NCBI GenBank assembly: GCA_964549595.1
Contig: CAZJWK010000007.1
Coordinates: 1 to 59,997 of the forward strand
DNA length: 59,997 nt
Source: CAZQQN01 sp964549595
Lineage (GTDB): Bacteria > Bacteroidota > Bacteroidia > CAILMK01 > CAYYUA01
Direction: 5' to 3'
The translations under genes and the position numbers were made by a program. Shown here piece after piece: positions 24,725-34,584 of this stretch (position 1 is its first letter; every line of letters starts with the position of its first letter). The notes under the pieces were generated by a model. The model was not told the DNA's origin, ran no database searches, and saw only the letters and a program-made list of their open reading frames with translations.

Positions 24725-25684
24725 TTACCTAATATCTTTAGCTTTTCCTTTAAAGGATATGAAACTGGATGCGGTGTTATTTTGATCTTTAGCGACATTG
24801 ACAATTTTTAGCAAAGCCAGTCCACCGTTGTCCCTTAGATTCACTATGATTAAATCCCCTTCGGACAAGTTTATTAAGGTTTGTGTTGGACTGCCATTTT
24901 GGTAGGCTTTAGCCAATTGAATATCATAAATTTCATTAAAATTAATACCACTACCATTTGCCTTTACAAAGTCAGCGGAGGTTTCAGTGGTCCACCTTCT
25001 TTCAAATGTAGAATCGGTTTGACTGTCATCAGCAATAGTAGCTTCATTACCTGCACTTCCGCCCGGGTTTACATACCCAGTGGTATTATCCTCGTGGTGA
25101 AGGTCATATTTATTATCAGGGGGTTGTTTAGTGGTCTCTTTATGATGAATTGGAATGACTGTGTCACCCCCTGCTTTCTTATACATGTCTTCAATTAATT
25201 TTCCAAGGGCCAATGCCCACTCCTTGGTTTTTGAATTATCCGCCTCGTCATTAAGGGTAAATTTTACTTTCACCGAATCCTTGTTGTTAAAATCTTCGTT
25301 TTTCAATCGGAAGCCCATTTGAGTACCAGTAGCAGGAACGTTTGAAAAAGTTGCTTCTTTGGTATAGTTGGGCAAAGCTGTATAAGCCCCTCCAACTGGC
25401 TTTCTTAAAACTTCCATGCGAAGGTCACTTAAATTGAATTCTGAAGAAGATGACTGTAACGTAAGTCTGAAACCTACAGAATCTCCTGCTTTTGCAATTC
25501 CGGCAGGGGTATTTCGAAAGGTTATGGAAGGATCCCCGGTAGTTTGATTATTATTGTTATTGTCATCATCTGTCTTAGGATTACCATTGTCATTCCTGAT
25601 ATCCCGGGATGCATCATCGGGGGTACATCCAAAGCCTACCAAGAATACCAAAAAGACAGGAAACAAAATTGTTAACCGTTTCAT
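24725..25684 (-). CDS. Lipoprotein of unknown function
   Basis: A 319-residue lipoprotein; the signal ends at C20 in GFGC. A low-complexity Asp/Asn stretch (about 30-48) forms a spacer, followed by a beta-rich domain (about 50-160), probably Ig-like, and a C-terminal domain of about 140 residues with an NLSEGDLIIVNLRDNGG stretch. I do not recognise the family. It sits 22 bases after the OmpA-like lipoprotein gene on the same strand and ahead of a strong terminator, so the two probably form one outer-membrane operon. Confidence 0.7.
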   Translation of the reverse strand: MKRLTILFPVFLVFLVGFGCTPDDASRDIRNDNGNPKTDDDNNNNNQTTGDPSITFRNTPAGIAKAGDSVGFRLTLQSSSSEFNLSDLRMEVLRKPVGGAYTALPNYTKEATFSNVPATGTQMGFRLKNEDFNNKDSVKVKFTLNDEADNSKTKEWALALGKLIEDMYKKAGGDTVIPIHHKETTKQPPDNKYDLHHEDNTTGYVNPGGSAGNEATIADDSQTDSTFERRWTTETSADFVKANGSGINFNEIYDIQLAKAYQNGSPTQTLINLSEGDLIIVNLRDNGGLALLKIVNVAKDQNNTASSFISFKGKAKDIR

Positions 25685-25706
25685 AGTACAAATTTTATGG
25701 TGTTAA

Positions 25707-27578
25707 CTAATACCTTAATGCATTCTTAAATTCTGGAGTTCCGTGATATTTTCTGAATTCCAAATCATTTTTAGCCCTTTCACGAATTTTGCCATTTTTC
25801 TTTACTGCCCTTCTAAGGCTGGTGGTCATTAGTTCTATATTACCTTGTCTTGCACCCACAATGGCCTTCAAGTAATATACATCGGCTGTCTTGTTGGTAA
25901 TGCATTCAATCTTTTCAAGGGCTTTGTCATAATCTTCCTTGAGGGTATAAGCCAAAGCCACATTGTAGTCGCAACGGTTATCCTCGAAGGTTTTAACCGA
26001 AGATTCGTATTTAGCCACTTTGATGTCTAATATCCCGAGGTTATTACTTTCGTTTTTCCCCTGGGTTTTAGCGAACTTGTAATTCATCCTGGCGGTATCG
26101 TAAAGCCGAATGTGTCTGTTTGCAACGCCTAAATTATTTTGAATATAGGCATTGTTAGGGAACCTTTTATCCAGTTTTTGGAAAGCTTTTTTGGCTTCTT
26201 TATATTGTCCTTCAAAAAGCAACAGGGCGTAGAGGTTATTGTATCCTATCCAGTCTTGGGGATAACGCTTGGTGTAATGGTTATAAATCTCTCTTTTTCG
26301 GGAAAGGCTATTGCTTTCATAAGCCAATTTGATTAGTTCCTTCCTATGTAAACTATCCAATTTCTGGTTGCTTGCAATGTCCCTGATAGAATCCAGCGGC
26401 CGGATTCTAAGGAAGCCCTGGACATTAATTTCCGAACGCCTTAATTTAGGTAGAAGGGTGTCAACCATGTAAGGCTCCCAAACATCCATTTTTCTAATGG
26501 CAGATTCTTTTTCGTCAAGAGCCATATTGGAATTAGCAATGTTCAGGATTTCATTTTTCTCCTCAAGATCCGATTCCTGAACCAGTTTTTGGAAACCACT
26601 CCAATCTTCCTCTGTGGAAGCCTTTTTGTAGAAGTCCGAATCATGTATACTTTGATGCCCTAAGGATTTTAAATCCTTTTTCAGGTATTCATAAGTACTA
26701 TTGGCCCGTTCCTTCGTCAAGTTGGCATTAAGTTCTAATTCACCATCCGGGGAGGCATAAGAATTGATAACAACGCCATTGATCACCAGATTTTCATTTT
26801 TAGCAAAATTCCTTATACCTTGCATTTCTTCTCCTTTCTTCTCGGATTCCCGTACTTTAGATCGGTTGATTTCAAAGAAGATGGTGCCCTCCTGGTTAAC
26901 GGATTCCGGCCTAACAACGCCATCAAGGGGTTTTCTGGTGTGATTATCAGGAGCAAAGATATCATCTTTACTTCCTTCCAAATCACCCGGCCTTTCACCA
27001 GGCTTAAATTTTTGTTGGCCTTTGGATGGTTCAACACCGGCAATTAGTACGTCCTCAAGTGGTTTAACGGTAAGTGATGTGGTGATAGTCCCCTCAGTCA
27101 AACTATCCGGATCCCTGCCCGTGCACTTATCGAGGGTATCATATTTGGATTCAATCTTGAAGTTTACCAAGGTTTTTAGTTCAGCTTTTTTGTAATCGGG
27201 CTTATAAGGGAGTTTGATGGTATGCTTAAAAGTGCCTCCATCCTTGTAAGGAATGGTTGCGATCGGATCAACCGATTCCTCTTTTATTTTGGCATCTTCC
27301 CCTTTGATGAAAAAGGGAGCCAGCGTGGTGTCACCACTTTTGTGGATAATGGTCGGGTTATATTTAATAACGCCTTTTTTCTCCATGTACTCTTCTGGTA
27401 TTTTCCCCAAAATTTCGATCTCCAGGGAATCAGCATGAACTTCCATAACATCTGGCTTGGTGGATACCTTAACCTTCGGGTAATCTTCATGGAGATTTTT
27501 TAGGGGATTACAGCCAGAGGATAAAATTATTAAAGAAAGCAGGAAAAGGGTGAGCGGGAAAAGTCTTTTGGTCTTCAT
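25707..27578 (-). CDS. Lipoprotein with OmpA-like and TPR-like regions
   Basis: A 623-residue lipoprotein with lipobox LSSGC (C23). Residues about 30-170 look like an Ig-type beta domain. Residues about 225-320 resemble an OmpA-type peptidoglycan-binding fold: FFEINRSKVRESEKKG, then a SYASPDGELELNANLTKERA helix where OmpA has the G-x-S/T-D...N-x-x-L-S-x-x-R-A pattern. From about 440 on there are TPR-like helices (for example EGQYKEAKKAFQKLDKRFPN). It probably links the outer membrane to the wall or acts as a docking platform. It shares strand and close spacing with the lipoprotein gene at 24725. Confidence 0.75.
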   Translation of the reverse strand: MKTKRLFPLTLFLLSLIILSSGCNPLKNLHEDYPKVKVSTKPDVMEVHADSLEIEILGKIPEEYMEKKGVIKYNPTIIHKSGDTTLAPFFIKGEDAKIKEESVDPIATIPYKDGGTFKHTIKLPYKPDYKKAELKTLVNFKIESKYDTLDKCTGRDPDSLTEGTITTSLTVKPLEDVLIAGVEPSKGQQKFKPGERPGDLEGSKDDIFAPDNHTRKPLDGVVRPESVNQEGTIFFEINRSKVRESEKKGEEMQGIRNFAKNENLVINGVVINSYASPDGELELNANLTKERANSTYEYLKKDLKSLGHQSIHDSDFYKKASTEEDWSGFQKLVQESDLEEKNEILNIANSNMALDEKESAIRKMDVWEPYMVDTLLPKLRRSEINVQGFLRIRPLDSIRDIASNQKLDSLHRKELIKLAYESNSLSRKREIYNHYTKRYPQDWIGYNNLYALLLFEGQYKEAKKAFQKLDKRFPNNAYIQNNLGVANRHIRLYDTARMNYKFAKTQGKNESNNLGILDIKVAKYESSVKTFEDNRCDYNVALAYTLKEDYDKALEKIECITNKTADVYYLKAIVGARQGNIELMTTSLRRAVKKNGKIRERAKNDLEFRKYHGTPEFKNALRY

Positions 27579-27673
27579 TATTTTTTGTTCTTTGAATTAT
27601 CTTTGCAAAGGTTAATCGGAAGGCAAATCTAACAAAAAATTGAAGAAAAAAAATTAGTGAATTGGGTTTATAA

Positions 27674-27883
27674 ATGTATATCTTAAAAATTAAAGGGACC
27701 ACTAAAATTCCTGATTATATCCAGATAAGGGATGAGAAGTTTACTTTAATTGGTTACTTTCGAGCCGATAGACCCGATAAAGGGTTGAAAAAATTGGGAT
27801 TAACTGATCATATTGAAGCCATAAAAGCACAAATCCAAGAAATACCCTTTGGCAAAATGCGAAAATTAAATTTTGATGAATAA
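27674..27883 (+). CDS. Small protein overlapping ftsE, unknown function
   Basis: A 69-residue basic protein with no signal or membrane helix. It begins MYILKIKGTTKIPDYIQIRD, suggesting a small beta-fold, and ends in a helix. Its last eight bases overlap the FtsE start, which argues for a real, translated gene coupled to ftsE. I do not recognise a named family. It may be a partner or regulator of the ATPase, but that is inference from position. Confidence 0.65.
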   Translation: MYILKIKGTTKIPDYIQIRDEKFTLIGYFRADRPDKGLKKLGLTDHIEAIKAQIQEIPFGKMRKLNFDE

Positions 27884-28568
27884 TAATCAGGCCATTCTAA
27901 GCCTGCAAAATGCGAAAATATTTCAAGGGGAATTTTTAATTCTTAATAAAGTCAATCTGGCTATTTATCCGGGGGAATTTGTTTACCTAATTGGGAAAAC
28001 CGGTAGTGGCAAATCCAGCTTGTTGCAAACCATTTATGGCGATTTACCACTTACTAAAGGCTCAGGTGAAGTGGCCGGATTCAATTTAGCGGAATTAAGG
28101 GCTAAGGATGTTCCAAAATTAAGAAGAAAGATCGGTATTGTTTTTCAGGATTTTCAACTTTTAACCGATAGGACTGTGGCAGATAACCTTATTTTTGTGA
28201 TGAGGGCCACTGGCTGGAAGGATAAAAATGCCATGAAAAGGCGGTTAGAGGAAGTTTTGGGTTTAGTGGGATTAGGCACTAAGGATTTTAAAATGCCTTT
28301 TGAGCTTTCGGGAGGAGAGCAACAAAGGGTTGTTATTGCCAGAGCCCTTTTAAACTCACCAAAAATCATCCTTGCTGATGAACCCACGGGGAATATTGAT
28401 CCTGAAACATCGGATGACATTATAAAATTGCTTTTTGATGTCAAGGAAAAGGAAGGAACGGCCGTTTTAATGGCTACTCATGACTTTCAAATTATAGAAA
28501 AATTCCCTGCCCGGGTTTTGAAAATGGAAAAAGGAGAAGTGCATGATTTGGTTGAAACCGGGATTTAA
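27876..28568 (+). CDS. ftsE: FtsE-like ABC transporter ATP-binding protein
   Basis: A 230-residue ABC ATPase with all motifs: Walker A GKTGSGKSS at about 41-49, Q-loop VFQDFQLL, signature LSGGEQQR, Walker B ILADEPTGN and the H-loop ATHD. Length and wording match FtsE, which with the membrane protein FtsX controls cell-wall hydrolases at division. LolD-type lipoprotein export ATPases are similar and cannot be excluded. No FtsX lies next to it. I used the ATG at 27876; a TTG at 27873 is in frame. It ends tail to tail with a GT4 gene. Confidence 0.85.
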   Translation: MNNNQAILSLQNAKIFQGEFLILNKVNLAIYPGEFVYLIGKTGSGKSSLLQTIYGDLPLTKGSGEVAGFNLAELRAKDVPKLRRKIGIVFQDFQLLTDRTVADNLIFVMRATGWKDKNAMKRRLEEVLGLVGLGTKDFKMPFELSGGEQQRVVIARALLNSPKIILADEPTGNIDPETSDDIIKLLFDVKEKEGTAVLMATHDFQIIEKFPARVLKMEKGEVHDLVETGI

Positions 28569-28583
28569 TTTCGGATGAAGCTT

Positions 28584-29708
28584 TTATTCCTCCCGTCCGA
28601 AAATAAGCCCTTTGATGTATTTTGCATTCTTAATGTCATCAAAGTGTTGGCTTAAATGGGTTTTTCTTACCTGGATTAAGTTTTCACTAAATGGTGTTTT
28701 CATGAGGGTGTTAATTTGCTCGATAAACTCAGTACTGTTTTTGGCAAAATGACAGAGCTTTTCAAGTCCGCTTCCCTCTGCCATCTCAGGACTAACCAAA
28801 CAATGACGACCTTTGTACAAGGTGTTGATGAGTTTTATTTTGAAACCGGTATTTTGAAATGTTGGCAGCAGGTGAATATGGGCGTCATGGATTAATTGGT
28901 TTAGTTTTTCGTCAGACGGGCTTGGCACCAATTCAACGTTATTCATTTTTTCAATTACACGGATTAAATGCTTACCGGGATTTTTCCCTGCCACTATCAG
29001 AGTTTGGGAAATAAAAGGCATCACTTTGGTTAATAGGTACTTAACGGCCTCTTGATTTTCAATGATTTGAAGATTGCCGTGATAAAGCAAAAAATCTCCG
29101 GAACCTGCAGGGGATGTTACTTCCCTGTGCCCATGGAATGAGGGTAACCTTTTTACCTGGGAAAATTTTATATTGTAGTAATTCGCTTCTTGTCGGCTGA
29201 CTGCCAGTAGGTGATCAGCATGTTGAAAAATGGTTTCGATATGGCGCAACCGATAACTTTCACTGAAATAAAAGCACTTCTTTATAGGATTTAAAGTAGC
29301 CTTACCCAAAGCTAAATAATACTTCCATTCAATATTATGAAGCTTGATGGTTTTGATCCTACCTTTTATGGCGGGATTTGTTAAGGGATAACAAGTTTGA
29401 ATGCCTTCGAAAAATATGGGTGAGTGATCCTTGCTTAAATTTTCTATTAACCTTTTGCTATGGCGGGATTTCATCATTAGGGGATAGTATAATGAAAGGC
29501 TTTTTAAAGGGGCTTTTCTGGGGTAGTAATATACGGCTGAACAATAATTATTTAAAGCGTCTATCCGCCTTCTGTCATGGAAAAAACAATGAAGGGTAAC
29601 ATTTATGCCGACCTCGTAAAAAGCCTTTATCCGATAAAACACATCTATGATTCCACCATAATCAGGAGGTTCGGGGACGTTAAAAGCAATTAGGTGTAAA
29701 TGTTTCAC
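28584..29708 (-). CDS. Glycosyltransferase, GT4-like
   Basis: A 374-residue GT-B protein. The N-terminal half opens LHLIAFNVPEPPDYGGIIDV, and a second Rossmann half contains FLLYHGNLQIIENQEAVKYL, VAGKNPG, and a C-terminal LLPTFQNTGFKIKLINTLYKG where typical GT4 enzymes have the EPFG motif. The conserved EX7E motif is weak, so it is a divergent member. It probably modifies a surface glycan. It follows the next GT4 gene by 20 bases on the same strand and is likely co-transcribed with it. Confidence 0.75.
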   Translation of the reverse strand: MKHLHLIAFNVPEPPDYGGIIDVFYRIKAFYEVGINVTLHCFFHDRRRIDALNNYCSAVYYYPRKAPLKSLSLYYPLMMKSRHSKRLIENLSKDHSPIFFEGIQTCYPLTNPAIKGRIKTIKLHNIEWKYYLALGKATLNPIKKCFYFSESYRLRHIETIFQHADHLLAVSRQEANYYNIKFSQVKRLPSFHGHREVTSPAGSGDFLLYHGNLQIIENQEAVKYLLTKVMPFISQTLIVAGKNPGKHLIRVIEKMNNVELVPSPSDEKLNQLIHDAHIHLLPTFQNTGFKIKLINTLYKGRHCLVSPEMAEGSGLEKLCHFAKNSTEFIEQINTLMKTPFSENLIQVRKTHLSQHFDDIKNAKYIKGLIFGREE

Positions 29709-29728
29709 TGTTTTAAAGCATTAATTAG

Positions 29729-30841
29729 TCAGCATTGATTATCGCTAACGCCAAAATACGGGTTATATAGATTAAGTAATTTTTTTTCTTCCTGATTCCA
29801 GTTGAATACGTCACGAGCTGCCAAACAATTATTTTTCATTTGATTATAAACTGAAGGATTGTCCCTGAGGTATTTTATGTTTCTAACAATGGAGTCCTTT
29901 TCAAGGTTAAGGAGCATAGCCACTTGGTATTGTTTATTAATCCTTTGGTATTCAGGGAAATTATTGGTTAAAATGGGGATACCGGCATGCATGTAATCAA
30001 AAAATTTGTTGGGTAGTGAATAATAATAATTGAGGCCTTTGTTGGCCAGGATATTAAAGCCGACAAATGCTTTAGGTGTTAAGGTTTTTAGTTGAGCAGG
30101 ACTGACATAACCCAGAAAATGAACTTTGTTGTCTAAGCCTTCTTCCTTTACCTGTTGTCTAAGCTTTTGGCTTAAGTCCCCCTCACCGGCTAAATATAAA
30201 GGAAGGTCGATTTGATCCATGGCCGCAATTAAAGTTTCCAAGCCCCTTCCTTCGTTCAAAGCCCCTTGATAAAGGATGAAAGGTTCCTCAGGGTGGTCGG
30301 TTTTAATATCCTGTAACCAGGGTACATTACGAATCACATGAAAATTTTTACCATATTTTTCCTGGAAAATTTCGGCTAAGCTATGGCTTATGGTGTAGCA
30401 TAATTCCATTTTGGGAATGGCCCAATTTGCGACCAATTCCCAGGTACGCTTAACAAAGGGCCTGTTAATTACTTCCGGCATTTCAGCGAAATACTCATGG
30501 GCATCATGAAAGCAATAGATGTTTTTTAAGCGGGCAATGCCAAAACAAGGCAGGATCGTATCCAGATCTATAGCGCAGATAGCAGAAGCCTTTCGTTTCA
30601 GTAAATGAAGGAACAACCGGACGTTAAACTCAAAGTAGAATAATTTGCCTTTATGAAAAATACAGTGTAAACGGTACTGGTTGAAAGGTTTTTTATGCAG
30701 CTTTTCCGAGTTGGGTTTTTGCCTTCCTATAAGGGTAACCTTATATCCATTTTCAGCCAGGCTGGTGCATATCCTGTGCATCCGTTGATCGTAATTCAAA
30801 TCGTTGATAACGGTGAAAATTATTTGGGGTTGTGTTGGCAT
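29729..30841 (-). CDS. Glycosyltransferase family 4
   Basis: A 370-residue GT-B sugar transferase. N-terminal half: VINDLNYDQRMHRICTSLAE and an AICAIDLDTILPCF segment. C-terminal half: FILYQGALNEGRGLETLIAA, a nucleotide-sugar site, LAGEGDL, and KFFDYMHAGIPILTNNFPEY. Members of this group with the DQRMHRI start are common in Bacteroidota polysaccharide loci. With the adjacent GT gene and RecQ upstream it forms a closely spaced minus-strand run, but RecQ is functionally unrelated. Confidence 0.85.
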   Translation of the reverse strand: MPTQPQIIFTVINDLNYDQRMHRICTSLAENGYKVTLIGRQKPNSEKLHKKPFNQYRLHCIFHKGKLFYFEFNVRLFLHLLKRKASAICAIDLDTILPCFGIARLKNIYCFHDAHEYFAEMPEVINRPFVKRTWELVANWAIPKMELCYTISHSLAEIFQEKYGKNFHVIRNVPWLQDIKTDHPEEPFILYQGALNEGRGLETLIAAMDQIDLPLYLAGEGDLSQKLRQQVKEEGLDNKVHFLGYVSPAQLKTLTPKAFVGFNILANKGLNYYYSLPNKFFDYMHAGIPILTNNFPEYQRINKQYQVAMLLNLEKDSIVRNIKYLRDNPSVYNQMKNNCLAARDVFNWNQEEKKLLNLYNPYFGVSDNQC

Positions 30842-30866
30842 TTTTTAATGAATCGCTATTTACCTG

Positions 30867-32807
30867 CTAATTTTCCTGGGAGTCTTTAGGTGTCGTTCGG
30901 GGGTTTTTAAGGGTTGCCCGGTGATTACTGATTTCTATTTCCTTTTGGTCATGTAGCCATCGTAAAGTTTTTAAGATGGTTGCTTCATCATACAAGCTTA
31001 GTTGGTTTTTTAAATCTTCTAAGCCAAAAGTTTGGTTGGCCAGAAGGGAAAAAATTTTATTCCTTAATTGGTACATGGTATTCTGAGGCAGATGGGCCCT
31101 TTTTTCTTTTAGGCAAATATCGCAATGGCCGCATTTTTCCGGGAAATTTTCTCCAAAATAGCTCAGCAATAACTTAGTTCGGCATGTGTACTCCTCGTAA
31201 GCATAATGATCTACCCATTCCAGTTTTTCCTCAAAAATGGCTTTTCGCCTTCGGATTTGTTTTTCATCCAAGCCCAATTGCTTTTCGTCCATTCTTTCCG
31301 TAAGAAAGACCAATTGAGGTTCCTCCTTTTTCGGGATATAATCAATGATTTGGTATTCAGCCAATTTATTTAGTTGTTGTTTAACGGTTTCCGTACTTAA
31401 GCCGGTCCTTTTCGCTACTTCCTCTTCCTGAATGGGTGTATAGTAATCAAAAAGCCCTTCGTAAGAACGTAGCAAGGTCTTTAAAAGCACGTCAAAATGA
31501 GGAGTTTCTACCTGGAATTGGTACAAGTCCGAGTAATTTACCGTGATCATTAAACGGGTAGGCAAAAATACCGATTCAGTGGTGGCAATGTAACCCGCTT
31601 GCTCAAGCAATTTCAGGGCATTAAATACCTTAACGGGTGGCCAATCATAGCGGGAGGCAAATTTTTTAATGTTAAAATCAAAATTCTGATTCAGACCGCT
31701 TCCTATTGGGATTTGGAAGAAGTTCCCCAAAGCCGTGTAAACATGTTTGATTTCTTCAATTGTGGGAAAATGTTGTTCCTTTCTTTCCTTAAGGTGGAGT
31801 CTGTCAGCTTCATTGACAATACACAAGGCAAAGGCTCGCTTCCCGTCCCTGCCGGCACGGCCTGCTTCCTGGTAATAAGCTTCCAGGTTATCAGGTAGAT
31901 ACAGATGGGAAACTAAACGGACGTCCGGTTTATCAATACCCATACCGAAGGCATTGGTGGCTACTATTACGCGCGTTTTGCCTTTTTTCCAATTGGCTTG
32001 TTTCACAGCGCGTTCCTGGCTTGTTAGGCCACCATGGTAATAATCTGCTTTTACATCATTTTGATTCAGAAATTTAAAGATGGTTTTGGTATCCTTACGG
32101 GTACGGACGTAAATAATACCGGATCCTTTTACTTTATTCAGGGTCTTTAAAAGCCTGGCTTTTTTACCTTCTTCCCGGATAACCCCATAAACCAGATTAG
32201 GCCTTTCAAAGCTTTTTTGATAAGTAATCCCGTCTTGAAACCGTAATTTATCGAAAATGTCTTGTTTTACTGTGGGTGTGGCAGTGGCGGTCAAAGCCAG
32301 TGTCGGGGTTTGGGGGATCAATTCCCGGCCTTCAGCAATTTTTAAGTAGGATGGCCGGAAATCATAACCCCATTCGGAGATACAGTGGGCTTCATCAACT
32401 GCCAAAAGGTTAACATTCATTTTTTTGAGCCGCTCTCTGAATAACTCTGTTTCCATCCGTTCAGGCGAAACGTAAAGAAATTTATAATTGCCGTAAACGC
32501 AATTATCCAGCTTAATATCGATTTCTCTTTTTGAGAGCCCTGAATAAACGGCAATGGCTTTTATCCCTTTTTCCTTCAGTCCTTCTACCTGATCCTTCAT
32601 CAGAGCAATTAATGGAGAGACGACTACACAAATTCCTTCTTGAGCAAGAGCGGGTACTTGAAAACAAATAGATTTTCCCCCGCCCGTGGGCATCAAAGCC
32701 AAAGTATCCCGGCCTTCCAGGACTGAATTAATAATCGCTTCCTGCTTTTCCCGGAATTCAGAAAAGCCCCAATATTTATAAAGTATGTCATTCAGGTTTT
32801 GTGACAT
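30867..32807 (-). CDS. recQ: ATP-dependent DNA helicase RecQ
   Basis: A 646-residue superfamily 2 helicase that unwinds DNA 3' to 5' in recombination repair. Walker A is PTGGGKS in LMPTGGGKSICFQVPA, box II DEAH in LAVDEAHCISEWGYDF, and box VI QEAGRAGRDG. The zinc-binding segment is placed normally, with one cysteine in EEYTCRTK and CGHCDIC after it, followed by a winged-helix region. I see no HRDC domain at the C-terminus, unlike E. coli RecQ; shorter RecQ forms without it are common in Bacteroidota. Confidence 0.95.
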   Translation of the reverse strand: MSQNLNDILYKYWGFSEFREKQEAIINSVLEGRDTLALMPTGGGKSICFQVPALAQEGICVVVSPLIALMKDQVEGLKEKGIKAIAVYSGLSKREIDIKLDNCVYGNYKFLYVSPERMETELFRERLKKMNVNLLAVDEAHCISEWGYDFRPSYLKIAEGRELIPQTPTLALTATATPTVKQDIFDKLRFQDGITYQKSFERPNLVYGVIREEGKKARLLKTLNKVKGSGIIYVRTRKDTKTIFKFLNQNDVKADYYHGGLTSQERAVKQANWKKGKTRVIVATNAFGMGIDKPDVRLVSHLYLPDNLEAYYQEAGRAGRDGKRAFALCIVNEADRLHLKERKEQHFPTIEEIKHVYTALGNFFQIPIGSGLNQNFDFNIKKFASRYDWPPVKVFNALKLLEQAGYIATTESVFLPTRLMITVNYSDLYQFQVETPHFDVLLKTLLRSYEGLFDYYTPIQEEEVAKRTGLSTETVKQQLNKLAEYQIIDYIPKKEEPQLVFLTERMDEKQLGLDEKQIRRRKAIFEEKLEWVDHYAYEEYTCRTKLLLSYFGENFPEKCGHCDICLKEKRAHLPQNTMYQLRNKIFSLLANQTFGLEDLKNQLSLYDEATILKTLRWLHDQKEIEISNHRATLKNPRTTPKDSQEN

Positions 32808-33006
32808 TGTTACTTTAACGGTATAAATAAAAAAAGTGATCCTTGGTCAGGCTTTTTCAAAAGGACCTTTGGAATCTAAGCCTTGTCAATTCATCAAAAT
32901 TTATAAGGGACCCGTTTTTTCTCTTTGATCTTTTTTACATGAAATTAGTTGTTTTGCTTTCGTAGATCCCTGTTTGCTATTTAAAGTAACAAAGGCCATA
33001 ACTTTT

Positions 33007-34290
33007 TTAATCAGGGGGATTCTGGATTTTATTGAATCCGCAATGTTTGGCTAATGGCTCGGGTATGTCGATACCGGAAGGGGTTTGATAAAACTCCATA
33101 AGGGCGGCCAAAAGCCTGGGAAAGGCTAAGGCACTACCATTTAGGGTGTGCGCAAGTCTGTTTTTATTGTTTTGATCCCTAAACCGGAGCTGTAACCGGT
33201 TTGATTGAAAATCTTCAAAGTTCGAAATGGAACTCACTTCAAGCCATTTATCCTGAGCAGGTGCATAAACCTCGATGTCATAAGTAATGGCAGCGGCAAA
33301 GCCCAGGTCCCCTCCGCAAAGTTTTAAAACCCTGTATGGAAGCCCTAACTGCTGAACAAGGTATTCCACATATTGGATCATTTCGTTTAATGTTTCGTAG
33401 GATCTATCCGGATGATTAATTTGTACAATTTCCACTTTGTCGAATTGGTGAAGCCGGTTCAAACCCCTGACCTCTTTTCCGTAGGAGCCTGCCTCCCGCC
33501 TGAAACATGGGGTATAAGCGGTCAATTTTAACGGCAAATCTTTTTCATTAACAATCGTGTCACGATAAAGATTGGTTAAAGGCACTTCGGAGGTTGGGAT
33601 TAAAAATAAATTTTCCCTTTCCACCTGGTACATCTGCCCTTCTTTATCCGGTAGTTGCCCGGTTCCGAACCCTGTATGCTCATTGACAAGCAGGGGAGGT
33701 TGGTATTCCTCGTAACCGGCTTTAAGGCTTTCCTCTAAAAAGTAATTAATCATGGCCCTTTGAAGCTTAGCACCTTTCCCTTTGTAAACAGGAAAACCAG
33801 CTCCTGTTACTTTATTCCCGGCTTCAAAGTTGATGATATCAAACGTTTCAGCCAGTTCCCAATGAGGCCTACTATTCGGATCATGTTTAGCTTCTCCACC
33901 ACCCCTTTTCACCTCTTCATTTTCTTCCTCCGTAAACCCTTTTGGTACATCGGGATGGGGAATATTCGGTATTTCGATCTGGGTCTCCCGGATGGCATTC
34001 TGGTATTCCCTAAGATCCTCCTGAAGTTTTTGAATTTCTTCCTTAAGCTGAGTGGATTGGGTTTTCAATTTAGCGCCTTCTTCTTCATTGCCGGCCTTGA
34101 AAGCTTCCCCGACAGCCTTGGATATTTTTTTTGATTCCGATAGTTTATCATCGAGTTGTTGTTGGGTCCCCTTCCTTTTTTCATCAAAAGCCATCAATGC
34201 GTCAATTTTTTCCTTGCCGTCAAAGCCACGTTTATCTAATAATTCTAAGGTTTTATCCTTATCATATTTTATCTTTTGAAGCGGTATCAT
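33007..34290 (-). CDS. serS: Seryl-tRNA synthetase
   Basis: A 427-residue class II synthetase that charges tRNA-Ser. The N-terminal coiled-coil arm (about 30-105, rich in E and K) that grips the tRNA long arm is clear. The catalytic core has TSEVPLTNLYRD, motif 2 FRREAGSYGKEVRGLNRLHQF and motif 3 NGSALAFPRLLAALMEFYQ, where arginine binds ATP. Start chosen at 34290 because the family begins MIPLQKI or similar. The frame is open to 34365 but the additional 25 residues have no match in the family. It is transcribed alone. Confidence 0.96.
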   Translation of the reverse strand: MIPLQKIKYDKDKTLELLDKRGFDGKEKIDALMAFDEKRKGTQQQLDDKLSESKKISKAVGEAFKAGNEEEGAKLKTQSTQLKEEIQKLQEDLREYQNAIRETQIEIPNIPHPDVPKGFTEEENEEVKRGGGEAKHDPNSRPHWELAETFDIINFEAGNKVTGAGFPVYKGKGAKLQRAMINYFLEESLKAGYEEYQPPLLVNEHTGFGTGQLPDKEGQMYQVERENLFLIPTSEVPLTNLYRDTIVNEKDLPLKLTAYTPCFRREAGSYGKEVRGLNRLHQFDKVEIVQINHPDRSYETLNEMIQYVEYLVQQLGLPYRVLKLCGGDLGFAAAITYDIEVYAPAQDKWLEVSSISNFEDFQSNRLQLRFRDQNNKNRLAHTLNGSALAFPRLLAALMEFYQTPSGIDIPEPLAKHCGFNKIQNPPD

Positions 34291-34584
34291 GGGTTTTGCT
34301 TTGTTTTGGGTGTTAGGTTTCAAAAAATGTAAATAAAAAAGCTTTAGCGCCTCATTAAAGCTCATTTAAAGACCCTCAAAGTTAAAACGGATATTTTAAA
34401 AGGTTATAACGAAATAAAATTTGCTCACAATTTGTTACAAAATGGGTGAATAATTTGTATTTTTAGGGTATGTTGGCCCTTTGAATAAATTTTGCCTAAC
34501 CAGATTAAGGAATAATGGCAAGTTTACGTTGAATTTTGTTTATTTGTGTAAGCTAAGCCGATAAGTTTTACAGGGCATTTAAAG

